DNA of 64,000 nt from Planctomycetota bacterium (GTDB taxonomy: Bacteria; Planctomycetota; UBA1135; GCA-002686595), in NCBI GenBank assembly GCA_016712565.1, contig JADJQU010000013.1, forward strand, positions 20,955 to 84,954. The letters run 5' to 3'. Below are positions 22,860 through 33,008 of this stretch, one piece after another. Each line of letters opens with the position of its first letter. The first letter of the stretch is position 1. A program made the translations under genes and the position numbers. Under the pieces are notes generated by a model, which saw nothing but the letters and a program-made list of their open reading frames with translations, was not told the origin of the DNA and searched no databases.

Positions 22860-25800
22860 TCACTGACACATCACGAAGGTCATCGCGTTCGAGAGCGAGG
22901 TGTTGTCCGGCGCCGGGAAGCCCGGATCCCGCCCCCACCACTGGGCCCACACCGGCGTGCCCGCCAGGAGCAGGTTCGCGGCCGGCGTGCCGCCCAGGGT
23001 CCCGTGGGCGAAGGCCAGGAAGTCGATCGACAGGACGCCGCTGCAATCATTGACCGGGGCCGAGCTGCCGCCCGAGGTCCCACCGGGCGTGCGCCGGATG
23101 GGCGAGGAGAGGCACAGGGTCCCGCCCTGGAACGGCGTGCCGGCCGAGCCCGCGCTGCTGTAGAGCAGCAGTCCCGGCTTGTTGTTGCGCAGGTTGGTGC
23201 ACTGGATCGTGAATCCCGACGTGTCCGTGACGCGCGGGGTCCCGAGCCACTGGATCGCCGGCGTGCAGCCGAGGGAGTTCACCTTGCCCGTGCAGTAGGT
23301 GTACGGCGGAACCACGATGACGTACGGACCTGCATTGAGCGTCCCGCCCAGGTTCCCGGCGCGGTCCTCGGCCCGCACGTGCACCCACCAACTGCCCTGG
23401 GTCAGCTGGGTCGAGAAGCCCGGTTGCGCCTGGAAGTGCGAGGACGCATCGGGGATCGCGATCGGCTGGTTGTCGAGGATCACGCGGTACCCGGCGATCC
23501 CCGAATGCTGGTCCACGGCAGCCCCCCAATCGAACGTGAATCCACCGTCGCAGTCGGTCTGGTGCGGAACGTGGGTCGACGACGAAGGACTCCCGGGCAA
23601 CCCCGGCGCCAGGGTGTCGATCCGGTACGGCCCGCGGCTCTTGACCGCACCCCAGTTGCCGCACTTGTCCACGGCGCGGATATTGAAGTAGTAGCCGGTG
23701 TCCGTGGTGCCGAGCACCGTGCCGTAGTCGGACCAGGGCCCCAGGTTCTTCGTCTCCGGCGGCAGTTCCGGGGCGCCTTCCGAGATCGTCACCCCGTATC
23801 CGTCGAGACCGGAGAGGTTGTCCGTGGCCGGCGTCCAGGCCAGGCCCAGGTGCCCGTCGTTGGACCACTCCCCCATCTGGTGGGTCGTGGACTCCAGTTG
23901 CGACACCTGGGAGGGTTCCGTGCCGTCGACGGTCACGTTCACCTGTCGGGTTTGTCCGGTGCTGTGGTCGCAGCGCAGGTTCACCGCGAAGGTCTTGACG
24001 CCCTCGGTGCCCCACTGCATGGACCAGCCGGCGGTGCGCTGCGTGTCGTGCAGGATGTCGCCCAGCACGACGCCCAGGCCGCCGGTCTCGTTGCCCATCA
24101 GGTTCGTGACCGCGCCGTCGAGCAGCGTGGTCGTCGACTCCCACAGGTAAACCAGCGGATCGATCGTCGCCGTGACGCTGACCGCCGAGGCCACGCAGCC
24201 CGGATTGGAGACCTCCGCGTCCACGTTCACGTGCTCGAAGGGCTTGACCGTTTCGTCGTCGGCGCTGACCGTGAGCGTGAGCCCGGGCGTCGGATCCCCG
24301 TAGATCACCGAAATCGTCACCGAGGCGTGCACGGTGTCGTTGCTGGGCACGTCCTCGGGGAACGACTTCCAGCGCCAGGTGCCCGGCGCGGGATCCTCGA
24401 TGATGCGCAGCTCGGTGTTGTTGACGTTGCTCTGGTGCGCCGTGTACTCGCCCGTGTTCCCGGCCGAGGTGTCCACCGGGGGCCGGTCCAGGTAGAGGTC
24501 GTAGTCGTCGATCAGCGCCGCCGAGGCCCCGGAGGAGGCCATGGGCTCCACGTAGTGGAAGGCGAGGATCAAGCGCTTCGCGCCGGGCAGCACCTCGAAC
24601 TCGCCCCACTGGTAGCCGGAGTCGTCCTGGTCGAAGCCCCAGTTGGTCCACTGGAGCTGGTCGGTGTTCCAGTGGGCGCGGTAGGCGTCCACGCGGCCGG
24701 CGCCGTAGACATTCAGGTGGTCGGTGCCCACCGTCGACGGCGACGTGTGGATCTCGTCGGCCTTGGTGCTGGCGGTGGCCATCAAGAGCGACGCGAGGCG
24801 GGCCGGCTTGTAGCGCATGCTTGGATAGTGCTCGAGAATCTGGGCCGCCACGCCCGTGACGTGGGGGGCCGCCATGCTCGTGCCGCTCTTCTGCGTGTAA
24901 CCGTTGAGCGTCGCGGCGTTGACCGACTGGATGCCCACGCCGGGCGCGTTCAAGTTGGGCTTCCAGCGCATGTCGCCGGTGGGCCCGCGGCTCGAGCTCT
25001 GGGCAAACTCGCCGGGCAGCCCCTGCACGGGATCGACGAAGGACGTCACGCTGCCGACCGTAATCGCGTTCTTGGCGCTCCCGCCCGAGCCGATCGTGCT
25101 CGCCGCCGTGCCGTAGTTGCCCGCGGAGAACACGTAGGCCTGCCCGTAGGTGTAGACCTCGTCGTCGATGGAACGCGGCGTCAGCTCGGTCCCGAAGTAG
25201 AGGCCCTCCCCGCCCCAGGAGTTGTTCACCACCTGGGGCATCGGCGTGAGGTTGCCGAAGGAGTCCAAGTAGGGCGTGTGAAGGAACGCCAGGGGGCCGG
25301 AGAGGGCCGTGTTGGCGACGCACTTGTTGTTGGCTCCGGGGGCCAGCCACTTGGCGTTGAAGAAGCGGCCGCCGAACCCCCAGCCGAGTCCCGGGGCCAC
25401 GCCGGCGAAGGAGGCGTTCACGGAACCGTCGCCGAGGATCGTCCCGGCCACGTGGCTGCCGTGACCACAGACGTCGGACCAGGCCGACGGATTGGGCTGG
25501 GTGAAGTCCACGCCGACGCCGTAGATGTGGGCCAGCCCCAGGTGCTGGTTCTGCAGACCGGTGTCGATCTGTCCGACGACCACGCCGCCCGGGGTGCCGC
25601 CGTCGTAGTAGACGCGCGTGGCGTCGGCGTGGATCAGGGGCATGGACTCGTCGTGATGGCTGGTTTCCTCGGGAATCCCCTCCACGAACAGGACGAAGTC
25701 CTGCTGAAGCACCTGGGCGAGCACAGCGGGCAGGACCCGCGCCCGGAACGCGTTGAGCCGCGGAACGAACTCGCCCACCTCAGCGCCGAGACGCTCGAGG

Positions 25801-26588
25801 GCGCGCTGCTGCCAGCCGCCCGAGACCCAGCGCCGCGCCGGGGCGTCGGCCGTGGCCGGCAGTTCGCGGGCCCCCGTGGGCTCCGCCTCCGTGAAGCGGC
25901 CCAGGGGCGTGCTCGTCGAATCGGGACCGAGGTCGGACTCGAACACGCTGATCCAGACGTCGAGGGCCAGGCCGGGCCGCGCCCGTGTGAGCCCCGCGGC
26001 AAGGTCGGGGTGCACCTGCTGCGCTTCGGCCGCAACGCCCAGCCAGCGCACCGCCGGGTGGGCCGCCACCAGGTCGATGGAGGCCGCGGGCAGGGCGAGT
26101 TTCAGGCAGTAGTGCGGATGAAACCCCAGCACGCGCGCGCCGAGGGCTTCGAGCTCGGCCACGCGCTCGCGCGTGATGCGCCGCTGGAACATGGCGAAGG
26201 CGTAGGTCTCCTGGGTCGGCCGGCCGTCGTCCCAGTGGCCCCGCACCGCCGCCAGGAGCCGCGGATCGATGCGCTCGTCCTCCCGGGGACGCAGCTCGCC
26301 GCCCGAGAATCCGAGAAAGTACGGATCCCCCGAGGCCGGCGTCACAAGCACGTCGCCCTGGGGATCGGCACGCCAGACCGCCGCCTTGGGCAGCGGGACA
26401 GAGTCGTCGAGTTCGGAAAGGACGGCGGAGTTTCCCTCGCCGCCGTCCAGGCCGTCGTGGACCTGGGGCGGCACGCTGGAGAGGGACGGGGCAACGGGGA
26501 GGAGCGAGGGTTCCCCGACGCGCGTGCGCAGGTCGGGCGACTGGGCCAGCAGGAGTCCTGGCCCGAGCAGAAGAAGCATGGGATGCAT
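22860..26588 (-). CDS. Large secreted subtilisin-like serine protease (S8)
   Basis: A 1242-residue exported protein; the ATG at 26588 opens on a signal peptide (MLLLLGPGLLLAQSPD). A propeptide-like region of about 300 residues precedes the S8 catalytic domain: Asp342 in VVGQIDTGLQ, His376 in CGHGSHVAGTI, oxyanion Asn in VVNNSWGG near 455, and Ser571 in SGTSMAAPHVTG. Beta-sandwich and fibronectin-like modules follow (VSADDETVKPFEHVNVDAEV; LDGYGVTISEG; IAGYRVILDN). The last 145 residues (YCTGKVNSLGCTP to the terminal MCQ) match the C-terminal domain of the RCC1 protein at 6457-8694. All catalytic residues are present, so an active extracellular protease is likely. The gene stands alone; the start has no strong ribosome-binding site. 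Confidence 0.92.
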   Translation of the reverse strand: MHPMLLLLGPGLLLAQSPDLRTRVGEPSLLPVAPSLSSVPPQVHDGLDGGEGNSAVLSELDDSVPLPKAAVWRADPQGDVLVTPASGDPYFLGFSGGELRPREDERIDPRLLAAVRGHWDDGRPTQETYAFAMFQRRITRERVAELEALGARVLGFHPHYCLKLALPAASIDLVAAHPAVRWLGVAAEAQQVHPDLAAGLTRARPGLALDVWISVFESDLGPDSTSTPLGRFTEAEPTGARELPATADAPARRWVSGGWQQRALERLGAEVGEFVPRLNAFRARVLPAVLAQVLQQDFVLFVEGIPEETSHHDESMPLIHADATRVYYDGGTPGGVVVGQIDTGLQNQHLGLAHIYGVGVDFTQPNPSAWSDVCGHGSHVAGTILGDGSVNASFAGVAPGLGWGFGGRFFNAKWLAPGANNKCVANTALSGPLAFLHTPYLDSFGNLTPMPQVVNNSWGGEGLYFGTELTPRSIDDEVYTYGQAYVFSAGNYGTAASTIGSGGSAKNAITVGSVTSFVDPVQGLPGEFAQSSSRGPTGDMRWKPNLNAPGVGIQSVNAATLNGYTQKSGTSMAAPHVTGVAAQILEHYPSMRYKPARLASLLMATASTKADEIHTSPSTVGTDHLNVYGAGRVDAYRAHWNTDQLQWTNWGFDQDDSGYQWGEFEVLPGAKRLILAFHYVEPMASSGASAALIDDYDLYLDRPPVDTSAGNTGEYTAHQSNVNNTELRIIEDPAPGTWRWKSFPEDVPSNDTVHASVTISVIYGDPTPGLTLTVSADDETVKPFEHVNVDAEVSNPGCVASAVSVTATIDPLVYLWESTTTLLDGAVTNLMGNETGGLGVVLGDILHDTQRTAGWSMQWGTEGVKTFAVNLRCDHSTGQTRQVNVTVDGTEPSQVSQLESTTHQMGEWSNDGHLGLAWTPATDNLSGLDGYGVTISEGAPELPPETKNLGPWSDYGTVLGTTDTGYYFNIRAVDKCGNWGAVKSRGPYRIDTLAPGLPGSPSSSTHVPHQTDCDGGFTFDWGAAVDQHSGIAGYRVILDNQPIAIPDASSHFQAQPGFSTQLTQGSWWVHVRAEDRAGNLGGTLNAGPYVIVVPPYTYCTGKVNSLGCTPAIQWLGTPRVTDTSGFTIQCTNLRNNKPGLLLYSSAGSAGTPFQGGTLCLSSPIRRTPGGTSGGSSAPVNDCSGVLSIDFLAFAHGTLGGTPAANLLLAGTPVWAQWWGRDPGFPAPDNTSLSNAMTFVMCQ

Positions 26589-26945
26589 GGCGATGGCGGG
26601 GTTGGGTGCCGTGGGGAGCGAGCCCCGCGCGCCGGGGACAGCCGGCCGTCGGTGCTCAGCCCCCCACACGGAAACGCCGCCGAGCGGCCGTCACGATTTC
26701 CGGCCGTCCCGGAAACGGGTCCATGCCACCCCGCCCCGGGCCCGGTGCAGGCGGCTCTCGGCCTGGGGCTTGGGCCCGAGGCGAGGGGCGAACTTCGCGC
26801 CGCCGGAAGGGACGCACGGACGGGGACCCGCGCCCACGGCAGTCGGGGCGCGCCATGGGCGAATGCGCAGGCGCACCGCGGGCCCAGCCCGGGGGGGACG
26901 CGGCCCAAGGCCTGCGCCCACGCCCCTGCGGGCGGTGCTCAAAGA
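26589..26945. other. No gene; upstream region of the subtilase
   Basis: GC-rich stretch between the subtilase start and tRNA-Pro. It must hold the subtilase promoter, but no clear -35/-10 pair is visible. Confidence 0.35.
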
Positions 26946-27023
<78 letters not shown>

Positions 27024-27154
27024 ACCCATTGAGGACCGGGGAGCATACCGGCACTTTCCGGAATCCTCAAGGCGGGGCCCGCGACCTGGCCCCCCCGCCG
27101 CGCGGGCCCCCCACGGGAGTTGCGCGCGGCGGACGTGCCGGTGATTCTGGGCAC

Positions 27155-27733
27155 GTGAAGCGCGGAGAAATGGCCCTGGGGGCGCTGCTGCTCGCCGCCG
27201 CCGGCTGCGATGCCCCGCCCCAAGGCGCGGGCGCGGGAGGGCCGGCTCCGGGACCGGAGGTCCTCGAGGCCTGGGAGACCGTCTATTCCGTGCTCCAGCA
27301 CCCGCGCTGCGCGAATTGCCACCCGCGGGACCGCAGGCCCACCCAGGGGGATGACCGCGTGCCCCACGCCCAGTTCGTCGAGGGTGGAGCGAGCGGCCGC
27401 GGCGTGCCGGGACTCGCCTGCGCCGGCTGCCATCGCGATTCGAACCTGGGGCCCGCCCCCCTGGCGCCGGGCGCTCCGGGCTGGCGCATGCCGAGCGAGC
27501 GCCTGGGTCTCGTGTTCCAGGGCCGCTCCTCGGGCGAGCTCTGCCGGCAGTTGCGCGATCCCCGCCGCAACGGCGGACGCACGCCCGAGGCGCTCCTCGA
27601 ACATGGCGCGACGGACGGCTTCGTGCTGTGGGGTTGGGATCCCGGCGACGGCCGCACGCCGGTGCCGGTGCCCCACGACGAATTCCTGCGGGCCCTCGGA
27701 ACCTGGATCGAGGGCGGCTGCGGTTGTCCGTGA
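27155..27733 (+). CDS. Di-heme c-type cytochrome lipoprotein
   Basis: A 192-residue protein. The GTG at 27155 is preferred to the ATG at 27170 because it adds a basic n-region (KRGE) before the hydrophobic segment ALGALLLAAAGC, which ends in a lipobox. Two heme-binding motifs are seen, CANCH near residue 54 and CAGCH near 91, in a sequence of the type often annotated as cytochrome c domain proteins linked to isoquinoline oxidoreductases. A late Met/His-rich region (HDEFLRAL) may give an axial ligand. It should sit on the periplasmic face of a membrane and carry electrons. It is separate from the multiheme operon at 36-46 kb and convergent with the YjbR gene. Confidence 0.75.
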   Translation: MKRGEMALGALLLAAAGCDAPPQGAGAGGPAPGPEVLEAWETVYSVLQHPRCANCHPRDRRPTQGDDRVPHAQFVEGGASGRGVPGLACAGCHRDSNLGPAPLAPGAPGWRMPSERLGLVFQGRSSGELCRQLRDPRRNGGRTPEALLEHGATDGFVLWGWDPGDGRTPVPVPHDEFLRALGTWIEGGCGCP

Positions 27734-27740
27734 GGCCCGC

Positions 27741-28334
27741 TCAGCGCGGGGGCTTGGGCGCGCCCCGCGCCTTGGGCCTGGCGGGAGCCTTGGCTGCGCC
27801 GCGCGGCGTGGAGGCCTTCGCCGCGGCCGCCTGCTTGCCGGTCACGCGCCTGGGCGCGGACTTGCGCTTGGGGGCGGCGGACTTTTCGGCGGACTTTTGG
27901 GCGACTTTTTCGGGGGACCTCGGGGCGGACTTCTTGGGGGCGCGCCGCTTCACCACCGGCGGCGGCTCGCCGTCGAGCAGGGCCACGAGCTTCTTCGGCG
28001 CGATGGCCCGGTAGCTCTCCAGCACCCAGGCCTTCGCGCACGCGAGGTCGGGGCGCTCGCCGTCGCGGAAGGTCGCCGTGACCCAGCCGTGCTTGCCCAT
28101 GCCGTAGCCGGTGGGTTCGGTGAAGCCCAGGTCCAGGGCGGCCAGGCCGGAGTGGGGCAGCTTGACCGCGAACTGCAGCATGGGCTCGTGGGGCCGGGAC
28201 TTGCCGAAGAACACGAACACCTTGTCGCCGACCTTGGCCACGCGCTCGCCCCAGGGATGGTCCTCGCGGGTGCCGGGCAGCGTCAGGGCGTAGGCCTGCA
28301 GTTCATCGCGGGACCGTTGCAGGGATGAGTTCAT
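27741..28334 (-). CDS. MmcQ/YjbR-family protein with Lys/Ala/Pro-rich histone-like tail
   Basis: A 197-residue protein. Residues 1-115 are a complete MmcQ/YjbR (CyaY-like fold) domain: LPGTREDHPWGERVAKVGDKVF, MLQFAVKLP, GYGMGKHGWVTATF, LESYRAIAPKKLV. The last 75 residues are a disordered basic tail of KRRAPKKSAP, KSAEKSAAPKRKSAPRR and AKAPARPKARGAPKPP repeats resembling the C-terminal tail of histone H1-like proteins. YjbR proteins are often described as DNA-binding, and the tail would strengthen nonspecific nucleic-acid binding. Nucleoid association is therefore plausible but inferred. The gene is cytoplasmic, convergent with the di-heme lipoprotein (7 bases between stops) and divergent from the small membrane protein at 28397. 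Confidence 0.85.
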   Translation of the reverse strand: MNSSLQRSRDELQAYALTLPGTREDHPWGERVAKVGDKVFVFFGKSRPHEPMLQFAVKLPHSGLAALDLGFTEPTGYGMGKHGWVTATFRDGERPDLACAKAWVLESYRAIAPKKLVALLDGEPPPVVKRRAPKKSAPRSPEKVAQKSAEKSAAPKRKSAPRRVTGKQAAAAKASTPRGAAKAPARPKARGAPKPPR

Positions 28335-28396
28335 GATGCGTACTTCGGGGAAAGCGGCCTTGACCGGGAGAGGGGGACGTCGCGGACAATCCAGGC

Positions 28397-28723
28397 GTGG
28401 CCCGCCCCCTGCGCAACCTGTCTCGTGGATCCGCGGTCCCGAGGCGCCGACATCGTACCTGGATCATGTCGATGACCCTGGCCACGGCCGCCTTCGCGGT
28501 CTGGGGAGCGGTCGTGGTCTGGATGCGGATCGACCGGCCCAGCGCGCCGAGGCTCGAGACCGCGTTTCTGGTTTCGAGTTGCTTCTCGCTCCCGGGCTGG
28601 GTGCTGGGCCTGCTCACGGTGCGCGCCCGACGGTCCTGGTTCCTGTTCGCCCTGGTCCCGATCGCGCTCAACACGATGCTCTTGCTGTTGCCCTGGCTCC
28701 TGATCTGGCTCAGGGAGCACTGA
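28397..28723 (+). CDS. Small membrane protein of unknown function
   Basis: A 108-residue frame starting at GTG, with an alternative ATG at 28466 giving 85 residues. A basic N-terminus (RGSAVPRRRHRTW) is followed by three hydrophobic segments (MTLATAAFAVWGAVVVW, AFLVSSCFSLPGWVLGLL, FALVPIALNTMLLLLPWLL), so it is an inner-membrane protein of about three helices with the basic part inside. No family is recognised. It converges with the membrane gene at 28734-29120, leaving only 10 bases between stops. Confidence 0.6.
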   Translation: MARPLRNLSRGSAVPRRRHRTWIMSMTLATAAFAVWGAVVVWMRIDRPSAPRLETAFLVSSCFSLPGWVLGLLTVRARRSWFLFALVPIALNTMLLLLPWLLIWLREH

Positions 28724-28733
28724 CGCCCGGGCC

Positions 28734-29120
28734 TCAGGGCACGAGCTTGGTGGACCAGAGCAGCATCAGGGTCCCGGTGACCGTGGCGGAGGCGGTCAGC
28801 ACCAGGGCCACCATGGCGCAGGCGAAGTGCAGCCTGCGGTGCTCGCTGGAGCGCAGGGTGCGGATGCCGGTGACGATCGGCAGCAGGTACGAAGCGGTGG
28901 CCAGCTTGACGATCAGCTTGTGGATCGGCGTGATGGCCCCGGCCGTCGACAGGTCGTAGACGGTGCCGAGCTCCAGGGCGAACCAGATCGCCGCCGAGAG
29001 CGACAGCAGGGTCGCCAGCACGCAGGGAATGTGCACGGTGATGCGGCCCTTGACGCCCGTGACCACGACGGCGACGAGGAAACCCACCGTGCTCGCCACG
29101 GCCGCCACGAAACCGATCAT
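28734..29120 (-). CDS. Small four-helix membrane protein
   Basis: A 128-residue protein beginning at the ATG at 29120, eight bases after the expected stop of gpsA. It has four hydrophobic segments (VAAVASTVGFLVAVVVTG, IPCVLATLLSLSAAIWFAL, LIVKLATASYLLPIVTGI, FACAMVALVLTASATVTG). No signature residues identify a function. It is the last gene of a plsY-gpsA transcription unit. Because of the frameshift in gpsA the raw reading frame of this gene is open far upstream, but that is a read-through artefact. Related small proteins with a conserved His before the third helix (ITPIHKLIVK) occur as hypothetical membrane proteins. Confidence 0.65.
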   Translation of the reverse strand: MIGFVAAVASTVGFLVAVVVTGVKGRITVHIPCVLATLLSLSAAIWFALELGTVYDLSTAGAITPIHKLIVKLATASYLLPIVTGIRTLRSSEHRRLHFACAMVALVLTASATVTGTLMLLWSTKLVP

Positions 29121-29128
29121 GGGGCTCA

Positions 29129-30148
29129 CTACGAGAGCCCCTTCATCTCCTCGGAGGGCTCGCGGCGCATCAGGTCGAGCACCGCTTCCCGCGGAGACTT
29201 GTTCCTCGAACAGCACGGCATGGACCTGCTCGGCGATCGGCATCGACACGCCCTCGGTCTCTGCTTCGGGTCCGAAGAGTGCCTTGGTGGTCCAGACCCC
29301 CTCGGCCACCATGTTCATGCGCGAGAGCACGGTCTGCAGGGTCTCGCCGCGGCCGATGGCTTCCCCCACGGCCCGGTTGCGCGAGTGCTTCGAGCAACAG
29401 GTGGTCACCAGGTCGCCGATGCCCGCCAGGCCGAAGAACGTCTCCGTGCGGCCGCCGCGGCTGACGCCGTAGCGGGCCATTTCCATCATCCCGCGCGTCA
29501 CCAGGGCCGACTTGGCGTTGTCCCCCAGGCCCAGGCCGTCGCTGATGCCGGCCGCCAGGGCGATCACGTTCTTCAGGGCCCCGGCCAGCTCGGCCCCCAC
29601 CGGATCGGAATGGGTGTAGACGCGGAAGGTCTCGCCGTTGAAGGCCGCCTGGACCCGCAGGGCCAGGGCCTTGTCGCGGGAGGAGGCCACCACGGTGGCG
29701 GGTAGCCCCCGGGCCACCTCCTCGGCGTGGCTCGGGCCGGTCAGGATGCACACTTCGCGCACGCCCAGCACGCTGCGCAGGATCTCGGAGGGAGGTTCCA
29801 GGGTTTCGATCTCGAGGCCCTTGGTGGCCGAGACCAGGGGGGCGTCCCCGGGAAGCGCGTCCTCGAAGCGCTCCGCCACGGAGCGCAGGAACTGGGTCGG
29901 CACGGCGCTGACCACCAAGTCGACCCCCGAGGCCGCCGAATAGGGATCCGCGCTGAAGGACAGGGCCTCAGGCAGCTTGACTCCGGGCAGGAAGCGCGTG
30001 TTCTCGCGCCGCGTGCGCCACTCCTCGGACTGGGCCTTGGAGTGGCTCCAAAGCACGGTCTGAATGCCCCGTCGCGCCAGCAGGATGGCCAGGGTCGTGC
30101 CCCAGCCTCCATCGCCGATCACGAGCGCCTTGTGGGCCGCGGGTTGGC

Positions 30149-30152
<4 letters not shown>
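29129..30152 (-). CDS. gpsA: NAD(P)H-dependent glycerol-3-phosphate dehydrogenase, frameshifted near the C-terminus
   Basis: GpsA reduces dihydroxyacetone phosphate to sn-glycerol 3-phosphate for phospholipid synthesis. The sequence has the Rossmann start (LVIGDGGWGTTLAILLARRG), SATKGLE, ILTGPSHAEEVARGLP, the catalytic-lysine motif ELAGALKNVIALAAG and the C-terminal GIGDLVTTC, SRNRAVGEAIGRG and MPIAEQVHAVLFE. The family end KSPREAVLDLMRREPSEEMKG is encoded one base out of frame: an extra C (position 29201 on the plus strand) shifts the reading before the last 25 codons. The span is 1024 bases, one more than a multiple of three. The start overlaps the plsY stop as ATGA. Since gpsA is normally essential, a sequencing indel is the likeliest cause. 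Confidence 0.92.
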
Positions 30153-30816
<664 letters not shown>

Positions 30817-30899
30817 GCAACCAGCACCCTAGCGAATCGCCGCACCCCTGTCAGGCATGGCGGCTGATTCGCCCCGCCGTGGTCTATCCTCTGGCCCCC

Positions 30900-32942
30900 A
30901 TGGCCGCGCCCCGAGCACGCGAGGTTGTCGGAGTCGACACCGGCGGGACCTTCACGGACCTGGTCCGTCTCGGTTCCGACGGCCGTTGCGAGGTCGCCAA
31001 GCTGCCCTCCACGCCGGCGGATCCCGCGCGTGCGGTGATCGCCGGCCTGGAGCACCTGGGGAGGGCCGCGGCCCGCCGCGTCGTGCACGGGACCACCGTG
31101 GGGCTCAACGCACTGCTCTCCCACCGCACGGCTCGCACCGCCCTGGTGACCGGACGGGGCTTCGCGGACCTGATCGAAATCGGCCGCCAGGATCGGCCGG
31201 AGCTCTACGTGCTGCACCCGGTCAAGCCGGAGCCCCTGGTGCCGCGGGAACTGCGTTTCGAGGTCAGCTCGCGGCAGTGGCCTGACCCCGAGGTCCGTGA
31301 CACCCAACGGGGCGGAGGCCGGCGGATGGTGAACGTGGAGACGCCCACGGAGCGCGAACTCGCACAGCTCCGCCGCAAGCTCGCCGCCGCGCGCGTCGAA
31401 TCGGTGGCCGTGTGCCTGCTGCATTCCTACGCCGACCCGAGCCAGGAGGAGCGCATCGCGCGCGCCCTGTCCCCGCTGGGCGTGCCGATCACCACGTCGT
31501 CGAGCCTGGTGCGCGAGTACCGCGAGTTCGAGCGCTTCTCCACGGCCGTGGTCAACGCGGCCCTGGCACCCCTGATGCGCCGCTACCTGGAGCACCTGGC
31601 CCACGCCCTCTCGGGCACGCCCCTGGAGCTGCTGCAGTCCTTCGGCGGCAGGCTCTCCGCGAGCCGGGCCGCGCTGGAGCCCGTGCGCGTGCTGCTCTCG
31701 GGCCCCGCGGGCGGCGTGGTCGGCGCCTCCCGGGCCGCCCGCGACGCCGGTGCGCGCCGGCTGGTGAGCCTGGACATGGGCGGCACGAGCACCGACGTGG
31801 CCTTCGAGGACCTGGAGGGCCGCGAGGCCGTGTTCCGCGAGCGGACCAGCCGTGTGGCGGGCCACGCGCTCTCCGTGCCGGCCTTGGACATCCACACCAT
31901 CGGCTGCGGAGGGGGCTCCCTGATCGAGGTGGATGCCGGCGGCGCCCTGCACGTGGGCCCCGCCAGCGCGGGTGCGGACCCCGGACCGGTGTGCTACGGC
32001 AAGTCGGACCGACCGACGACCACGGACGCCCACGTGCTCCTGGGCCACGTGGGCCCGGGGCGGTTCCTCGACGGCGGGCTGGACCTGGACCTGCGCGGGG
32101 TCGGCCTGGCCTTCGAGAAGCTCGCCCGGCGGCTCGCCTGCCGACCCGAGCAGGCGGCCCTGGCGGTCCTGGCGGCTGCGCGAGCCTCCATGCGCCGCGC
32201 GATTTCCGTGATGACCATGCAGCGCGGCATCGATCCGCGGGGCGTGCCCCTGGTGGCCTTCGGAGGCGCGGGCGGCCTCCATGGGGCGTACCTGGCGCGG
32301 GCCCTGGACATGCCCTTCGCCCTGGTGCCGCGCCACCCGGGAGCGCTCTCGGCCCTGGGCCTGGCCGTGGCCCAAAGGCAATGCGAGCGCTCGCGCAGCG
32401 TGCTGCGCCCCCTGGCGGAATTCCCCACGCGCCTGCGGAGAGCCCTGTGGCGCGAACTGGAGGTGGAGGCGCGGGCGGAGATCGGCGGCGCCCTGGAGCG
32501 CACGCGCACGCTCCACCTGCGCTACGAGGGACAGAGCTACGACCTCTCGGTGCCCGAGGGTCCCGCGGTCGCCTCCGTGTTCGAGGCGAGCCACGAGCGC
32601 CTCTACGGCTACCGACTCCCGGGACGCGCCATCGAGGTGGTGGCCCTCACGCTGCGGGCCGCCGAACGCCGACCGGCCTGGGAACCCAGTGCCGCGCCCC
32701 GCCGCCGGAGCCTCCCCGCCACGGCAATCCTGGGGGAACGCAAGGCGCGCTTCGAAACCGGCGCCGCGGTGCGCGCGCGACGCATCGACCGCGAGGCCCT
32801 GCTCCCCGGCGTCCAGTTCGAAGGCCCCGCCATCGTCGAGGAATTCTCCGCCACGACCCTGGTGCCCCCGGGCGTACTGGCCCGCGTCACCGCGGGCGGT
32901 CACCTGGAACTGCGACCCCATGGCTCGCGGGCCCGAGGCTAG
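30900..32942 (+). CDS. Hydantoinase A/5-oxoprolinase family protein
   Basis: A 680-residue protein beginning at the ATG at 30900; the GTG at 30879 is possible, but the family starts near VVGVDTGGTFTDLV. That motif is the N-terminal ATP-binding phosphate loop of the hydantoinase/oxoprolinase family. Further markers are VVHGTTVGLNALLSHRTART, GLLHSYADP-type sequence (VCLLHSYADPSQEERI), SLVREYREFERFSTAVVNA, LLSGPAGGVVGA, LDMGGTSTDVAF and HTIGCGGGSL. Members hydrolyse cyclic amides such as hydantoins or 5-oxoproline with ATP, or act as acetone-carboxylase-like subunits. The B subunit (HyuB) usually encoded next is not present here, so substrate and completeness cannot be settled. The gene stands alone, divergent from plsY. 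Confidence 0.9.
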   Translation: MAAPRAREVVGVDTGGTFTDLVRLGSDGRCEVAKLPSTPADPARAVIAGLEHLGRAAARRVVHGTTVGLNALLSHRTARTALVTGRGFADLIEIGRQDRPELYVLHPVKPEPLVPRELRFEVSSRQWPDPEVRDTQRGGGRRMVNVETPTERELAQLRRKLAAARVESVAVCLLHSYADPSQEERIARALSPLGVPITTSSSLVREYREFERFSTAVVNAALAPLMRRYLEHLAHALSGTPLELLQSFGGRLSASRAALEPVRVLLSGPAGGVVGASRAARDAGARRLVSLDMGGTSTDVAFEDLEGREAVFRERTSRVAGHALSVPALDIHTIGCGGGSLIEVDAGGALHVGPASAGADPGPVCYGKSDRPTTTDAHVLLGHVGPGRFLDGGLDLDLRGVGLAFEKLARRLACRPEQAALAVLAAARASMRRAISVMTMQRGIDPRGVPLVAFGGAGGLHGAYLARALDMPFALVPRHPGALSALGLAVAQRQCERSRSVLRPLAEFPTRLRRALWRELEVEARAEIGGALERTRTLHLRYEGQSYDLSVPEGPAVASVFEASHERLYGYRLPGRAIEVVALTLRAAERRPAWEPSAAPRRRSLPATAILGERKARFETGAAVRARRIDREALLPGVQFEGPAIVEEFSATTLVPPGVLARVTAGGHLELRPHGSRARG

Positions 32943-33008
32943 ACGGAGCTTCCACCACAAGGGACTTGGGCCCTGATCTGCGGCCCACGGAGCCCTGCGC
33001 CCAGACGG

